Of a stretch of DNA of 64,000 nucleotides, positions 1-10,793 are shown piece by piece (within the stretch, counting starts at the first letter, position 1; each line of letters opens with the position of its first letter). The notes beneath the pieces were generated by a model, which saw only the letters and a list, made by a program, of their open reading frames with translations, had not been told where the DNA came from and ran no database searches. Source of the stretch: Cepaea nemoralis (lineage: Eukaryota; Mollusca; Gastropoda; Stylommatophora; Helicidae). The position numbers were made by a program, and so were the translations under genes. The stretch covers positions 522,501 to 586,500 of the forward strand of contig JACEFZ010004174.1 in the NCBI GenBank assembly GCA_014155875.1. Direction: 5' to 3'.

Positions 1-569
1 TTAGTCTTTACATTCTTAAAGTGACAACTTGAGCTTTCGAATAACCGCTGTAAATCTTGCCCAATCCACAGCAGAGCTGGATATTTGTTTCGCCGCTTTG
101 CTCGCCATTGCCAACTGTTTTTTCCTTCGTATATCTCTCATCTGATCATATTCCTCTTGTACCTTGCGGTGTCGAGGTGAAGTATAAACATCGTGAGACT
201 GCCCGCTTATGGGCTTCATGTATCGATATTCCCATGGACTCCGTTATTCCCTGCGTCCATCGTTTACGAGGTCAGCCTCTTCCTCTGCTTCCCTCTTGTC
301 TGAACATCATTTCTTGTTGTGGTATACTGTTAGTTGGTAATCTACTTGCATGGCCAAACCATTTGACTTGCTGCTTTCTAATAAAATCTAGTGCATCTAT
401 AATCCCCACTTTAGTCCTGATTTATGCATTTCTGATCGTATCTCTTCTTGATACATTGAGTATTCTTCTCAAGGAATCTCATTTCTGTTGTTGTGATTTT
501 TCTTTTCTCTTTTTCTGTTATTGTCCTTCCTAGGTACCTGAAACTCTTTACTTGTTTCAAGGGATGTTC
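1..569 (-). mobile_element. RTE-type LINE fragment, C-terminal part of the polymerase ORF
   Basis: On the minus strand this reads as the end of a LINE reverse-transcriptase ORF: a VKSFRYLG block, then EMRFLEK and a lysine/arginine-rich end leading into a terminal stretch containing ISGQSHDVYTSPRHRKV. The same end recurs at 7108-7462 and, decayed, at 2395-2790, so it is a repeat family. Between FRYLGRTIT and KITTTEMRFL about 60 residues expected in RTE-type proteins are missing, so there is an internal deletion. The fragment continues at 1058-1400 beyond an inserted MITE. No intact ORF remains. RTE-type is assigned by motif resemblance; the exact clade is uncertain. Confidence 0.75.
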
Positions 570-577
570 GTTTAGGT
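570..577. repeat. 8-bp target-site duplication of the hAT MITE (left copy)
   Basis: GTTTAGGT lies directly before the left terminal inverted repeat and recurs exactly at 1050-1057 after the right one. An 8-bp duplication is characteristic of the hAT superfamily. Confidence 0.9.
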
Positions 578-1049
578 CAGTGGTTCTCAACCGGTGGGGA
601 ATTCCCCCCCCCCACAAGGGGGGGGGGGGGGAATTTAGGGTTTCCAGGGGGGGGGGGGAGGGGGGAATGAAGACCATTTCAAGATCGCGTTAATACAAGA
701 ACCGATTACTTGATATTGTATTTCCCTTCATACTTTACAGTTATGTACGTCTCATCCTTCTAAAATTCATGTTATAAGGTAAGTAGACCCACAAATCATG
801 TTTTATGTGGATGTCTAGATTCGTTTTAGTATATGCTATTAAATTTACCTTCCATTTTTACGTATAATGTGTAGGGGTGGGGGATTTTTAGATAGGAAAT
901 ATGAAAAGGGGGGGGGGGATGACGTTCTGAAAATACGGTGAAGGGGGGGGGGGGGGCACGGGCCAAATTTTTGATAGGAGGGGGGGGGGAATGACGTACT
1001 GAAAATATGGTGAAGGGGGTCACGGGCCAAAAAAGGTTGAGAACCACTG
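578..1049. mobile_element. Non-autonomous hAT MITE with perfect 15-bp terminal inverted repeats
   Basis: The left end CAGTGGTTCTCAACC and right end GGTTGAGAACCACTG are perfect inverted complements, flanked by the 8-bp duplication GTTTAGGT. The ends resemble the CAGTGGTTCTCAA termini known for Charlie-like hAT elements. The 472-bp interior has no transposase and carries several runs of 9-14 G or C (around 604-660 and 908-1020). It splits the LINE whose pieces are at 1-569 and 1058-1400, so it is younger than that LINE. It would depend on a hAT transposase encoded elsewhere. Confidence 0.92.
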
Positions 1050-1057
1050 GTTTAGGT

Positions 1058-1400
1058 GAATCGTTGCTGCTTTTTCTTCTTTAGTTATGGTCATTACCTG
1101 TGTTTTACTTGTGTTAATTTTCATTTTTTTTTGTTCCCTACGCATTTCGTTTAGACTGTTCATGTAGTCTTCTAATTCAGCTTCTGATTTTGCTATTAGT
1201 GCTTGGTCGTCAGCAAACAGAAGTTCTCTAATGGTTAGATTTGCAGATGGTTCTTCTTCTGTGTTCTCATCATGCGGTGTTCTTGCGGTCTCTGTTTGAC
1301 TGGTTTCTTTATATATGTTATAAACAAGAGAGGGGACAGGACACAACCTTGCCATACTCAGGATATTATGGTGAAGGACTCTCACTATTCATTCACATTA
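1058..1400 (-). mobile_element. RTE-type LINE fragment, reverse-transcriptase core
   Basis: The minus-strand frame carries LLFADDQALIA, the catalytic (F/Y)ADD block of a LINE reverse transcriptase, followed by SEAELEDYMNSLNE and KINTSKTQVM, the usual palm continuation. It runs directly into the 1-569 fragment once the MITE and one duplicated octamer are removed. Upstream the ORF opens with no recognisable start, so this copy is 5' truncated near 1400. Confidence 0.82.
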
Positions 1401-1850
1401 GTATATGATAGCTTAAGACATGTTCTTTTTTTTCTGAATGAAAAAGAAATATCTTATGCCATAAACAAATATTATTTACTAAACTAATATTATATATAAA
1501 TGAAATAGCAAAATGCGTTATAAAATTGTCATGCATCTAACTTAAACCCATTACATTATTTAATTCCTCGCAGATATTAATGCGTTTTGCATTCAAACGT
1601 TGCATATAAATAGTACTTCTGGATATTCTCTTCAAACGTTAAGTTTTTATTGTCAGAACCTTCAAACAAACGTTTTTAGTAATAGTGTGTGAGTTATTTC
1701 TCTTTGACCAATAAAATCATTCATCTGTATTAGATTGTTCCCCTTTTGTAATCAACAAAATCGCCTCTCAAATCAATGGACAAATATTTCGTTAGAGTGT
1801 TCCACTATACGCAAGAAAGCTTATCTTTGTCAATTGTAAGTACGCTTTGG
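1401..1850. other. AT-rich interval, nothing recognised
   Basis: No ORF with recognisable motifs, no tandem repeat and no transposon end was seen. Confidence 0.5.
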
Positions 1851-1854
1851 ACAC

Positions 1855-2070
1855 GGAAGGCGAGCTAGCATAGTGGTTAGATGCTCGCCTGTTGGCTCGG
1901 TGGTCATGAGTTCGAATCTGCACCAGGTCGGAATTTTACAATGAATCTGGCCTTTCTGGTCGTTCCTGGCCCTCGCTGAAGAAGGTTAATTTTCGCAACG
2001 TCCTTTGTTTTCCGCCATTGTGTTCTGTAAAACGGCACTACTTCGTGTTAAATTAGATTGATTTATTTGG
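1855..2070 (+). mobile_element. tRNA-derived SINE (family 2)
   Basis: A tRNA-like head shows a pol III box A (TAGCATAGTGG near 1866) and a box B (AGTTCGAATCT near 1911) at tRNA spacing. A body follows with CGCAACGTCC, TTTTCC and CATTGTGTTCTGTAAA, which is shared with 21730-21960. It meets an oppositely oriented SINE at its 3' end. It is not a tRNA gene because the acceptor stem does not pair. Confidence 0.65.
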
Positions 2071-2325
2071 TTGTTTCGGGATTTGAAGTTTAAAGATTGA
2101 GCACAACTCACTACTGGCAACGCCGATCGTATTCCGGGACGAAACGTATGCCTTGTCCACGTCAGATTGGAAGCACTAGACTCGAGTTTCACTCTCTATT
2201 GAGCTCGTCAGTAGTGCATATCTCTGACTGGACTCGGGATCAAACTTCGGATCACTGGCGTGCGAGGCGGGTGTGCAACCACTGACCACGCGACTCACGC
2301 TGGACACGACCAATAGTCATACTAG
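2071..2325 (-). mobile_element. tRNA-derived SINE, opposite orientation
   Basis: On the minus strand, GCGTGGTCAGTGGTTGCACA (box A region) and AAGTTTGATCCCGAG (box B) lie at tRNA-like spacing, followed by an unrelated body running to about 2071. The two SINEs are arranged tail to tail. Confidence 0.55.
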
Positions 2326-2394
2326 AATGTCACAACGTCACCCATTGTATGTTAATTGTTATATTGTTTGCACGTATAAAGCTTTGCCGCAGAC

Positions 2395-2790
2395 AAGCTA
2401 GGAAACATTGAACGGCTGTGGAAGTGAGATTTCTGAGGAAAACGCAAAGAATGCCATGAATGGACAGAAAAACGAATGAGCAAGTTCTTTCAAGGAACAC
2501 ATGAAAAAGCTTAAACTGGATAGAAAAATAACACGCAAACAGCCCAGTTTTGTTTAAACATCATGGTGCGATAAGAAATAAACTTTAAACTTAAACGGGA
2601 AAAGAGGATGCGGAACCGAAGAGATATATGCCATGGATTGCTTATCATAATCGAAACAAACACTATGGGTAAATCGACATAAGAAGACCATCAGCGGGCA
2701 CACAGCCGGTTCTTATGCTTCTCATTGACACCGCAAAGTACCAGAGGAACACGGCGAGATGAGATGACAACAGAATATAGCCATTGGGCA
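2395..2790 (+). mobile_element. Highly decayed RTE-type LINE 3' fragment
   Basis: The plus strand translates with gaps as VEVRFLRKTQRMP, MDRKTNEQVL, matching EMWFLRKMQRIPWTDRKTND of the better copy at 11550-12713. Near 2690-2770 there are tail blocks (CAGCGGGCACA, ACACCGCAAAGTACCAGAGG) related to the 3' ends at 1-240 and 7108-7200. Several stops and frameshifts are present. Confidence 0.6.
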
Positions 2791-2867
2791 GCAGAAAATG
2801 GCTCACACATGGAGAAGGATAACAATGCGAATAACAAACAGTTCATGATAGTGGAAATAATAAACAT

Positions 2868-3000
2868 TTAATCCCCCCCCCCCCCCGATGTATCTCCACT
2901 TTGTCGCGAAGGAAAGGGGGTCTTGAGTGTACGAATGACCCCAAGAGCTAAGCACAACTATGTGTCGGACAGTACTTGGGTTAGGGGGGGGGGGGCAGAC
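2868..3000. other. C and G homopolymer tracts
   Basis: A run of about 14 C near 2873 and a run of about 12 G near 2983 bracket a 100-bp segment. This could be another MITE-like element with G-rich ends, but no inverted terminal repeat or target duplication was found. Confidence 0.4.
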
Positions 3001-3099
3001 CAAGAGAGAGACAACCTGCCGCCCTGCAAGTAGACTGAGGATAGCAGTCAAAAGTCCAAATCAGGCGCACGAAGGCAGAAATTCTTGGTCCGGACACAA

Positions 3100-3925
3100 A
3101 CTATAATGCTCTCAGCTGAGGGATATGGCTGAACGTCTCTAGGCTACAAACCCCCGGATGTGAGAGCCGGGCTGATGCTCATCTACTGCCAAACGGAGGT
3201 GAGATACTGAGCACGCTACATGCTAAGCTCAGATACCTGTTCGAAGGCTCTCAGCTGGGGGATATGAGGGATCCTCGGATGAGAGAGCCTGACCGTTAAT
3301 CGCTCCATGCTGTAAGGAGGTAAGGTGCTGAGCCGACAGCACATGTAGCCTACCTCTTGGGTGGTACTTTAAGGTGGCAAAGCGGTTAAATCGCACAAAG
3401 CGGTTACGATGAGAGTCTGTATCTATACTCATAGAGTGAGCGTAGCCAAAGGTGGAAGAACGTCTCAAAAACACGAAACGGAATGTTTGGCTAGCTAATC
3501 CATCACGCGGTAGTCCGAAGCAAAAGCTTGATGAGTGAATGTCGTCCGCAGACTGTCCATCCCTGGTTTGTGTGGGGAGCGACCAGTGGCAAAACGAAAT
3601 ACCTAATACATAGAAGTGAGGAATTAAAGCAGCCAGGAGCGGGATGTGGCTATTCCTCGGGCGAGCCCAGTCATTGAGCACTATGTGCCGGCTCTGCAAT
3701 TGGATAGCGCGGAATGCCCATGGTCTGACCCTGCCTTCCCTTGAGGGTTGACCGTGATGTCTTTGACCGTTCTACCTTGACCAGCTGAGATGTGGGCGAC
3801 ACCACAGCAGTCAAAGTCTAACGTCTCTCGAAATCCCGGGAAGGCAAACCCGTAAAAATGCCCGCTGAAGTCGGATGTGCTGGCCTACGGGTACAAATAA
3901 ATCAGGCACAGCGTATAAACACACT
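3100..3925 (-). other. GC-richer unclassified segment with a 156-residue open frame
   Basis: This segment is clearly richer in G and C than its neighbours. An open frame at 3229-3699 (minus) has no motif I recognise. The phrase CTCTCAGCTG(A/G)GGGATATG occurs twice, near 3110 and 3247, suggesting an internal duplication. It may be an untranslated part of a transposon. I would not call it a gene. Confidence 0.35.
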
Positions 3926-3953
3926 ATCAGTGTGAAATGTCTTTCATGGTCGG

Positions 3954-4110
3954 AACAGCTCTGACTAACTAGTCTTCTGAATGTTTTTTTTTTTTTTTTT
4001 TAGCTCTGACTAGCTAGTTTCCGATTGTCCCTCGTTAGAGGAACAGCTCTGACTACCTAGTTTTCCGAATACCCTCGTGTCCATAACAGCTCTGACTAGC
4101 TAGTTTTCCT
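3954..4110. repeat. Four-copy spaced repeat of about 24 bp with a T18 tract
   Basis: AACAGCTCTGACTAGCTAG occurs with small changes at 3954, 4002 (lacking the first bases), 4042 and 4085, spaced about 43 bp apart. An 18-T run at 3984-4001 separates the first two copies. Confidence 0.85.
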
Positions 4111-4254
4111 AATGAAAATTTTTTACAATTATTTTGTGAGAATGTTCACGATAATCGTCAGAGTATATGTGTTTACAGTGTGGGAGTTTGTTCATACACG
4201 TTTAAGTGATTATGTGAGGCATCATGTATGTGTCTAGATGTGAGAAAGTGTCAA

Positions 4255-4440
4255 CGCAAAATGTGTGATTGATTAATTTATGTGTGTATAAATCACCCTG
4301 AGATGTGTGATTGATTATTTCACGTGTCTACCTGTCAACGTGACATATGTGATTGGTTCTTTAATGCGTGTATCAGTCAACGTGACATGCGTAATTGGCT
4401 ATCCGTTGTGTATACCAAACAACGTGGCATGTGTGATTGC
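4255..4440. repeat. Degenerate 42-bp minisatellite, in coding phase
   Basis: About four units of 42-44 bp share the core TCAACGTGACATGTGTGATTG. Because 42 is a multiple of three, the frame from 4307 stays open and reads VNVT(Y/C)VIG repeatedly. It has no other coding features. Confidence 0.75.
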
Positions 4441-4461
4441 TTTAACCCTAACCCTAACCCT
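4441..4461. repeat. Short interstitial telomere-like repeat
   Basis: TTAACCCTAACCCTAACCCTA contains three CCCTAA units, directly abutting the 42-bp minisatellite. TTAGGG is the telomere repeat of molluscs and many animals but not of most arthropods. Three units could arise by chance in AT-rich DNA. Confidence 0.55.
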
Positions 4462-4464
4462 ATT

Positions 4465-4990
4465 GACTATATCATACAAAAGAAGCCTGGTAACGTATTT
4501 GTGTTGGACCAAACGTGTGTAATTAGTCTTTATGAAAGTATTACACTTGAAACTGTTATATTGTCGCAATCCCCTACATCCGGACAGCCGTAGATGCCTT
4601 CTGTTATTGACAGCGCTAATACGTGAAAACCACTAAAAGAGAAAAAAAAAGAAGTTATCGGCCGCAAATGCTTGCCACCAGTCCTTTACGACTTTATTAA
4701 TATTTATAAGTTATAAAATTAACAACTTTGTCACAGGGGAAGTCACGCTATCTCTAAAGCAGACAGGATTTCCGGTTAGCCATCTTTGTGTGCGACTAAA
4801 TATTTCTTCTAGTTAACCGACATTTGACAGGCCAAGCGTCACGTGACTATGAGACTAACAATAAATTGCAGATTGATGTGGGACAGCACAAGAATATTCT
4901 TTATTTGAAGTAATCTGAACCTGAAATTAAGAGATCAGCGCTTTCTTGCATAATTATTCAAGGACCATCAGTCTCCATCGGTCGCCATTT
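4465..4990. other. Unique AT-rich interval, nothing recognised
   Basis: No repeat structure or gene motif was seen. Confidence 0.45.
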
Positions 4991-5059
4991 TGACTTGAGC
5001 TATGGGTGGGTATGTACAGCGGCCCTACATGAGTGGCTGGTTCATTGGCTGCCGAGACA

Positions 5060-5455
5060 ACTGAATGGCCTCCGTGACCAGTCTAGTGGTTTGCTAGTGT
5101 ACAATGATAATGGCGCCGGTGGAATACCTGGCTTAGTGGCTAGTTCGTTTGTGTACAAAGACAATGGTATAGCTGGAATACCTGGCATAGTGGCTAGTTC
5201 GCTTGCTTGCCAGGACAATGACACGACTTCCATGTCCAGAACGGTGTTTAGTTCGATTATTTACCAAGACAATAACACGTTTCAATGCTTAGTACTGTGT
5301 TATTTCACTTGCTTACTAATACAATGGTACGGCTTCAATGTCCGGCAGAGTGATTAGTTCACTCCCATCTAAGGCAATAACACGACTTCAATGCCCAATA
5401 TTCTGGTTAGTTCGCTTGCTTACCAAAACAATGCCACGGCTTCAATGCCCACTAT
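5060..5455. repeat. Degenerate 54-bp minisatellite
   Basis: The phrase GGAATACCTGGC recurs 54 bp apart at 5121 and 5175, and TTAGTTCG(C/A)TTGCTTACCAA with ACAATG recurs in later units. There are about seven units, increasingly divergent to the right. The open frame 4995-5357 is a by-product of the 18-codon period. Confidence 0.75.
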
Positions 5456-6325
5456 TCTAAGGCCATAATTCCTACCAATCCTCAAACTGATTCCCCATCG
5501 AGAACGTGAAAACAAAAACGTGGATAAAAAAAGATTTCATAATCCATAAATTCAATATACAGAAGTCATGTTATCAAATGATAGAATGTGAATATTACAG
5601 TGAAATAACGTGAATATTTCTGTGAAAGAACGTGGCATCTCAACATCTCATCTTATCATTTTCCTCGTTGTGACGAAGTGGATTTAATAGGGAAGATAGA
5701 TTTCCCTATTAGCCAAAAATCGACTACTAAAGAAAACCAGTAATGGCTCGTAAGACTTCCTAGGGGTCAGGAGAGCTAGAAAATTCACCGCACGTCAGAG
5801 AGGAGGAAAATCACTCTTATGTAATCTGAAGACGCGTATTTATCCCACCACTTACTGCTCTCCATAGTTGCTGTCGAATAATGTAGCATTAACACATTTA
5901 ACACACGCAACCCTGAACAGATTAACAAGAAAAAGAATACCTCTTTGTTATCAATCATAACATAATGGAAAAACAAGGGGGGGGGGGGGAATTGTGTGTA
6001 TGCTAGAATGACATGTAAAATTTACACACTCAAAAGACCAACAATAGGCATAATAGTTTCACTAATTAATTCCACTAATTACTCTAAAGTTGCCGGTGTC
6101 CTCCCAACTAATTACCCAAATAACACAGTTCAGTCACTACATAGGCTATGAAATGTCTCTGAGTTCCTTGGAAATATAAGATTATACAGTCCATCAAACT
6201 CATCACAACTTCCAAAGTAAATTGTTAGTGAGTATTTCACAGCTTCTGAATTAAAAGAATCAATGAGTCACCACCAACTATATGACAAATGTTTATGAGG
6301 TCCAGACACTAAAGTAGATGGTCCG
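5456..6325. other. Interval without recognisable genes; G-tract near 5979
   Basis: Only short frames are present. A run of about 12 G at 5979-5990 is the one notable feature. Confidence 0.45.
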
Positions 6326-6339
6326 ATTGTGGGTATTAC

Positions 6340-6455
6340 AATTGTGGTAGCTAATGTTGTTACGAATGTTCTTACGAATGATGTTAGGAATGTTCTTACG
6401 AACTTTGTTGCAAATGATGAAGCAAATGTTGTAGCAAATGTTGTAGGCCATATTC
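6340..6455. repeat. Short degenerate 12-bp repeat
   Basis: Variants of AATGTTGTTACG and AATGTTCTTACG are reiterated, giving a short frame rich in NVV and NVLT. It is low-complexity sequence, not a gene. Confidence 0.6.
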
Positions 6456-7107
6456 TGACAGATGATATTCAGAAGCTACTTAGCTGTCTTCCACTATGCT
6501 GGGATTGTTTTGAAACCCGGAGGGATTAATGATGGTCAATAGAATCACGCTCTTTCTGCAATAGTAGGAAGAATTCCTTCATCTTTCATGGATGACTTTG
6601 ACCCTCCATTATGACAAATTTCAGCATTTATGACTATGACCCAGTGAAAGCCAAAACAATAAGACCATCTTACACTGAGTCAATATAGGACACATAATAT
6701 CCCAAAATTGAAAACACATCTTTCTTCTAGAAGTGCATTTTGTTGACTGCTCTAAAATTAACAATCTGGATGCAAATTTCCATTAACCCATCATAACTTT
6801 GCCTAAATTAAATAAGCTCACTTTTTATCACACGTCATTCCTCTGCCCGCACCAATCTTGAGCTTGTTGTTTGAGTGGCGGGACTATTTCGCAAGCTTGC
6901 AGGTGGCAGATAGCGAAGCTCTGGGAATGCGGGGGGCGCATGTTGTTGACGATTCTGTTGTGTCAATCTCCAGAAGCGAAGGGGGAGATGGTTTTATGTC
7001 ATCTTTAAGAAATACAGGCGCGGCATGTCTCAGTACCTTTCAACATTGAAACGACTTTGATTCTGCACTGCTGTTGTGTTTCCGAATGTAACATGGGCAC
7101 ATTTTTG
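6456..7107. other. Interval without recognised genes
   Basis: Short frames only; no motif and no clear repeat. Confidence 0.4.
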
Positions 7108-7462
7108 TACCTTGCGGTGTCGAGGTGAAGTATAAACAGCGGGAGAGTGCCCGCTTATGGGCTTCATGTATCGATATTCCCATGGACTCTGTTATTCCCT
7201 GCGTTCATTTTTTACGTGGTCGGCCTCTTCCCGTGCTTCCATCTGGTCTGTACATCATTGCTTGTTGTAGTATACTGTTAATTGGTAACCTACTTGCATG
7301 GCCAAACCATTTGATTTGCTGCCGTCTAATAAAATCTAGCGCAACTTTAGTCCTGAATTCTTCATTTCTGATCTTATCTCTTCTTGATACATTGAGTATT
7401 CTTCTCAGGAATCTCATTTCTGGTGTTGTGATGTTTCTTTCCTCTTTCTCTGTCATTGTCCA
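7108..7462 (-). mobile_element. RTE-type LINE 3' fragment
   Basis: The minus-strand frame reads MTEKEERNITTPEMRFLRRI, then VALDFIRRQQIKWFGHASRL and GSTGRGRPRKK, the typical C-terminal region of RTE-type polymerases, followed by a 3' end shared with 1-240. The copy is 5' truncated near 7462. Its C-terminal frame is still open for over 80 codons, so it is younger than the copy at 1-569. Confidence 0.8.
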
Positions 7463-7745
7463 GGTTTGGCACTGGTAAGACAGAGTTGGTAGAAAGATTG
7501 TGTTGTAAAGTGCTTTCTGTCAAATGCTTTTAAAAACGTGGTAGAACGTTCATAATCCATGAATCAAATATCCACAAGATATTTTTCTTCCATCCTTCGG
7601 CCTACAATTTAAGAAAAGATAAAGTAACGGTCACTTTTAAACGCCCAAAGCAAACAGGATATGTGATGCAAGACCGAACAGCACTCAATGGGTGATGTGC
7701 TGGGTATCACACCGGCCGACTTTGCTTCCCAATTAATTTCCTGGC
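7463..7745. other. Interval without recognised genes
   Basis: Nothing supported was seen. Confidence 0.4.
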
Positions 7746-8515
7746 ACCAATTGTAGACTGACTGACTGATTGGTTAACTGACTGACTGCCTGGTTGACTG
7801 ACTGGCTTATTTCACTGACTGGCGGACATATTGACTGACTGACTGGCTGATTGATTGACTGACTGATTGATTGACTGACTGACTGATTGATTGATTTATT
7901 GATTGACTGACTGACTGACTGAATGACAGATTGACTAATTGACTGCCTGTTGACTGACTGACTTATTCACTGACTGACTGACTGATTTTTGATTGATTGA
8001 TAGATTGATTGATTTATTGATTGACATACTGACTGACTGCCTGCCTGACTGACTAACTGACTGACGGATTCACTGAATGTCTGACATATTGACTAACTTA
8101 ATGACTAATTGATTGATTGACTGACTGACTGACTGATGTACTGACTGACTGATTAACTGACCGACTGCCTGGTTGACTGACTGGCTGACCGATTCACTGA
8201 CTGGCTGACATATTGACTGACTGACTATTTGATTGACTGACTGATTGATTGACTGACTGACGGATTGACTCAATGGTTGACTTATTGACTGACTGACTTG
8301 TTGACTGATTTACTGGGTGACTGACTGACCTATTGATTGACTGACTGATTGACTGATTGACTGACTAAATGACCGAGTGGCTAAATGACTAATTGAATGA
8401 CTGACTGACTCATTTATTGACTGGCTGACTGACTGATTGACTGACTGACTGATTGATTGACTGATTACCTGATTGACTGATTGGCTGATTAACTGAATGA
8501 CTGACTGACTGATTG
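7746..8515. repeat. Imperfect (TGAC/TGAT)n tetranucleotide tract
   Basis: About 770 bp is built almost entirely of 4-mers TGAC, TGAT and close variants, with occasional slips. The minus frame at 8070-8273 reads S-Q-rich only because of this. The related tetramer ATTG also forms LINE tails at 11550 and 18711, so a LINE tail is a possible seed. Confidence 0.85.
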
Positions 8516-8785
8516 ATTTTTCAATACGATGTTAGAACTGTCAAAGTTTGTTATGCTTCTCTGTTGGCTGTACGTGGAAGGACACATGCCCCTTCGACGA
8601 AGCACTGTCGACATTTCAACATGACAGCTTCACATCTCAGCGTGCGTATAGCTTTCATGTTTTATTCTGTCGCGTCCTCTTTTCGCTACTGCTTTATTTA
8701 CTTCTATGAGGGAAATTTAATACCTGCGTATTTATTTACTATGCTGTTTCATAGGTTTTCAGGCGCTCGATGACTCTGTTAAAAG
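8516..8785. other. Interval without recognised genes
   Basis: One 86-codon frame (8513-8773) has no family signature and begins inside the tetranucleotide tract. Confidence 0.4.
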
Positions 8786-8787
8786 TT

Positions 8788-9010
8788 AGTTGCATATTCT
8801 TTACAGGACGTCGTAGTCAATAGCATAATTTTTTGGTTGTTTCTGATTTCTTGGCAAGTTTATGTTCAGTAGTGTGCCATTGTTTTCTGACGACCGGCAC
8901 TCAAACCACTGTAGAAAAACCAGAGCAAGGCGATCTGCTGCCAAATCGCCCGAAGATGTGTTTCGAAAGCACGAATTGCGTCCGTAGCACCGTTGGCACA
9001 CAGTCGGGTG
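8788..9010 (-). mobile_element. SINE family 1
   Basis: Minus-strand copy of the window's commonest SINE: a tRNA-like head with a box B-like TTTCGAAA, the body core CAATGGCACACTACTGAACA, CTTGCCAAGAAATC, and the 3' end ACGTCCTGTAAAGAATATGC. Related copies lie at 23810, 24008, 29120, 31131, 34639, 37264, 40875, 46845, 59645 and 61785. Confidence 0.8.
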
Positions 9011-9111
9011 AAGGTGTACTTGTTATACCCATCATGAGGAAGATAGCGGTTGAAATGTTGTGACTTGTGGGTGACAATGATTGCTTTCTCTTGGTCTAAT
9101 ATTGAACTTCG

Positions 9112-9595
9112 GTTCAATTGTATGCGGTCTCCCGATATAATTTTGTCATTGGCTTCAATTGTATGTGGTCTCCAGGGAGAATTCTGTCTTTGGTTTCAAT
9201 TGTATGTGGTCTCCAGGTAGAATTCTGTCTTTGGCTTCAATTGCATGTGGTCTCCAGATATAATTCTGTCTTTGGCTTCAATTGTATGTGGTCTCCAGAT
9301 ATAATTCTGTCTTTGGCTTCAATTATATGTGGTGTCCAGATATAATTCTGTATTTGGCTTCAATTGTATGTGGTCTCCAGATAGAATTCTGTCTCTGGCT
9401 TCAATTATATGTGGTCTCCAGATAGAATTCTGTCTTTGGCTTCAATTGTATGTGGTCTCCAGGTGGAATTTTGTCTTTGGCTTCAATTGTATGTGGTCTC
9501 CAGATATAATTCTATCTTTGGCTTCAATTGCATGTGGTCTCCAGATATAATTCTCTCTTTGGCTCCAATTGTATGTGGTCTCCAGATAGAATTCT
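9112..9595. repeat. 41-bp minisatellite, about 12 units
   Basis: The unit begins TTCAATTGTATGTGGTCTCC and continues AGATAGAATTCTGTCTTTGGC. Units are 41 bp with few changes. All three frames remain open, which explains the overlapping frames here. It abuts the SINE region at 8788-9010. Confidence 0.92.
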
Positions 9596-9837
9596 GAACA
9601 GTCTCAATAATTAGGGAGCCGCGGTAGAATGCACAGTTCTATAGCATACACTTGTCAGTTCTTGGGTTCCCTGTTTCTAACATCACCATTAAAGAAAGAG
9701 TTTCTGTTAACCTCTCACACGCCGTGTGATCGACCCCGCCTCATCAAAATACGTACCATAATATTTTCTGCATATTAATAGGACAAGTAGAATAGGAAGC
9801 TTTTAATGTGCGGGGGGAACACTAAGTAAGAAAACTA
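9596..9837. other. Interval without recognised genes
   Basis: Nothing supported was seen. Confidence 0.4.
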
Positions 9838-9960
9838 AAGAACGAACCAAACGAACTTTATTTTCAAAGGATCACAAATTGGGCACGTAGAGCCGTCTTA
9901 CATTAAGAACTTCTAACCACTCATCATTCACACTGCAATTATATGTTCCGATTCATGCAA
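9838..9960 (-). mobile_element. 3' end of a CR1/L2-type LINE (severely 5' truncated)
   Basis: The minus strand ends in GAAAATAAAGTTCG followed by GTTC-like tetramers, and contains GTGCCCAATTTG. The same 3' terminus is present on the near-complete element at 13217-18674. The copy retains only part of the 3' untranslated region. Confidence 0.7.
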
Positions 9961-10090
9961 ATGTTCATGTTGCAGCGAAAATAATAATATGAATCTGAAT
10001 ATAAATGTTCATCCTCTTATTCTTTTTTGTTTGTTTTTGTTTTTGTCATCTTCTTCCTCTTCTCCTCCTAATCCTCCCGTCAATCTCTTC

Positions 10091-10091
<1 letters not shown>

Positions 10092-10122
<31 letters not shown>

Positions 10123-10646
10123 CTTCTTCTTCTTCTTCTTCTTCTTCTTCTTCTTCTTCTTCTTCTTCTTCTTCTTCTTCTTCTTCTTCTTCTTCTTCTT
10201 CTTCTTCTTCTTCTTCCTTTTTCTTCTTCCTTTTTCTTCCTTCTTCTTCTTCTTCTTCTTCTTCTTCTTCTTCTTCTTCTTCTTCTTCTTCTTCTTCTTC
10301 TTCTTCTTCTTCTTCTTCTTCTTCTTCTTCTTCTTCTTCTTCTTCTTCTTCTTCTTCTTCTTTTTCCTTCTTCTTCTTCTTCTTCTTCTTCTTCTTCTTC
10401 TTCTTCTTCTTCTTCTTCTTCTTCTTCTTCTTCTTCTTCTTCTTCTTCTTCTTCTTCTTCTTCTTCTTGTTCTTGCTCTTGTTCTTGTTCTTCTTCTTCT
10501 TCTTCTTCTTCTTCTTCTTCTTCTTCTTCTTCTTCTTCTTCTTCTTCTTCTTCTTCTTCTTCTTCTTCTTCTTCTTCTTCTTCTTCTTCTTCTTCTTCTT
10601 CTTCTCCTCCTCCTCCTCCTCCTCCTCCTTCTTCTTCTTCTTCTTC
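10092..10646. repeat. Very long (TTC)n / (GAA)n microsatellite
   Basis: About 555 bp of TTC repeats, interrupted by CTTTTT, a (GTTCTT) patch near 10469 and a (CTC) patch near 10606. The overlapping 200-plus codon frames of poly-F, poly-S, poly-L, poly-K or poly-E are artefacts. Long GAA/TTC tracts can adopt triplex structures. Confidence 0.95.
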
Positions 10647-10728
10647 ATAAATTATGTATTGATTGAAGACAATGAATATGACTTGAAGTAATTAATACAT
10701 GAGGCTATGATTCAAAGTGTGCAACTAG

Positions 10729-10793
10729 GGTTAGAATAAGGTTGCAAGAAAACAGAGACAGTTAGAATAAGGTTGCAAGAAAACAGAGACAAT
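10729..10793. repeat. 32-bp direct duplication
   Basis: GTTAGAATAAGGTTGCAAGA plus AAACAGAGACA is present twice in tandem. Confidence 0.85.

Noticed and set aside
1861..1925. Possible functional tRNA gene
   Set aside because: Box A and box B are present but the acceptor arms do not pair and a SINE body follows directly.
7125..7478. 117-codon plus-strand frame
   Set aside because: It is antisense to a LINE fragment with clear RT motifs on the minus strand. The similar plus-strand frame at 57-533 is the same shadow.
8833..9117. Overlapping frames of 76-83 codons near 9 kb
   Set aside because: They lie within a SINE copy and recur with it elsewhere.
9989..10691. Frames of over 200 codons on both strands across the TTC tract
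   Set aside because: They are pure homopolymer translations (F, S, L, K, E) of a trinucleotide repeat with no other coding feature.
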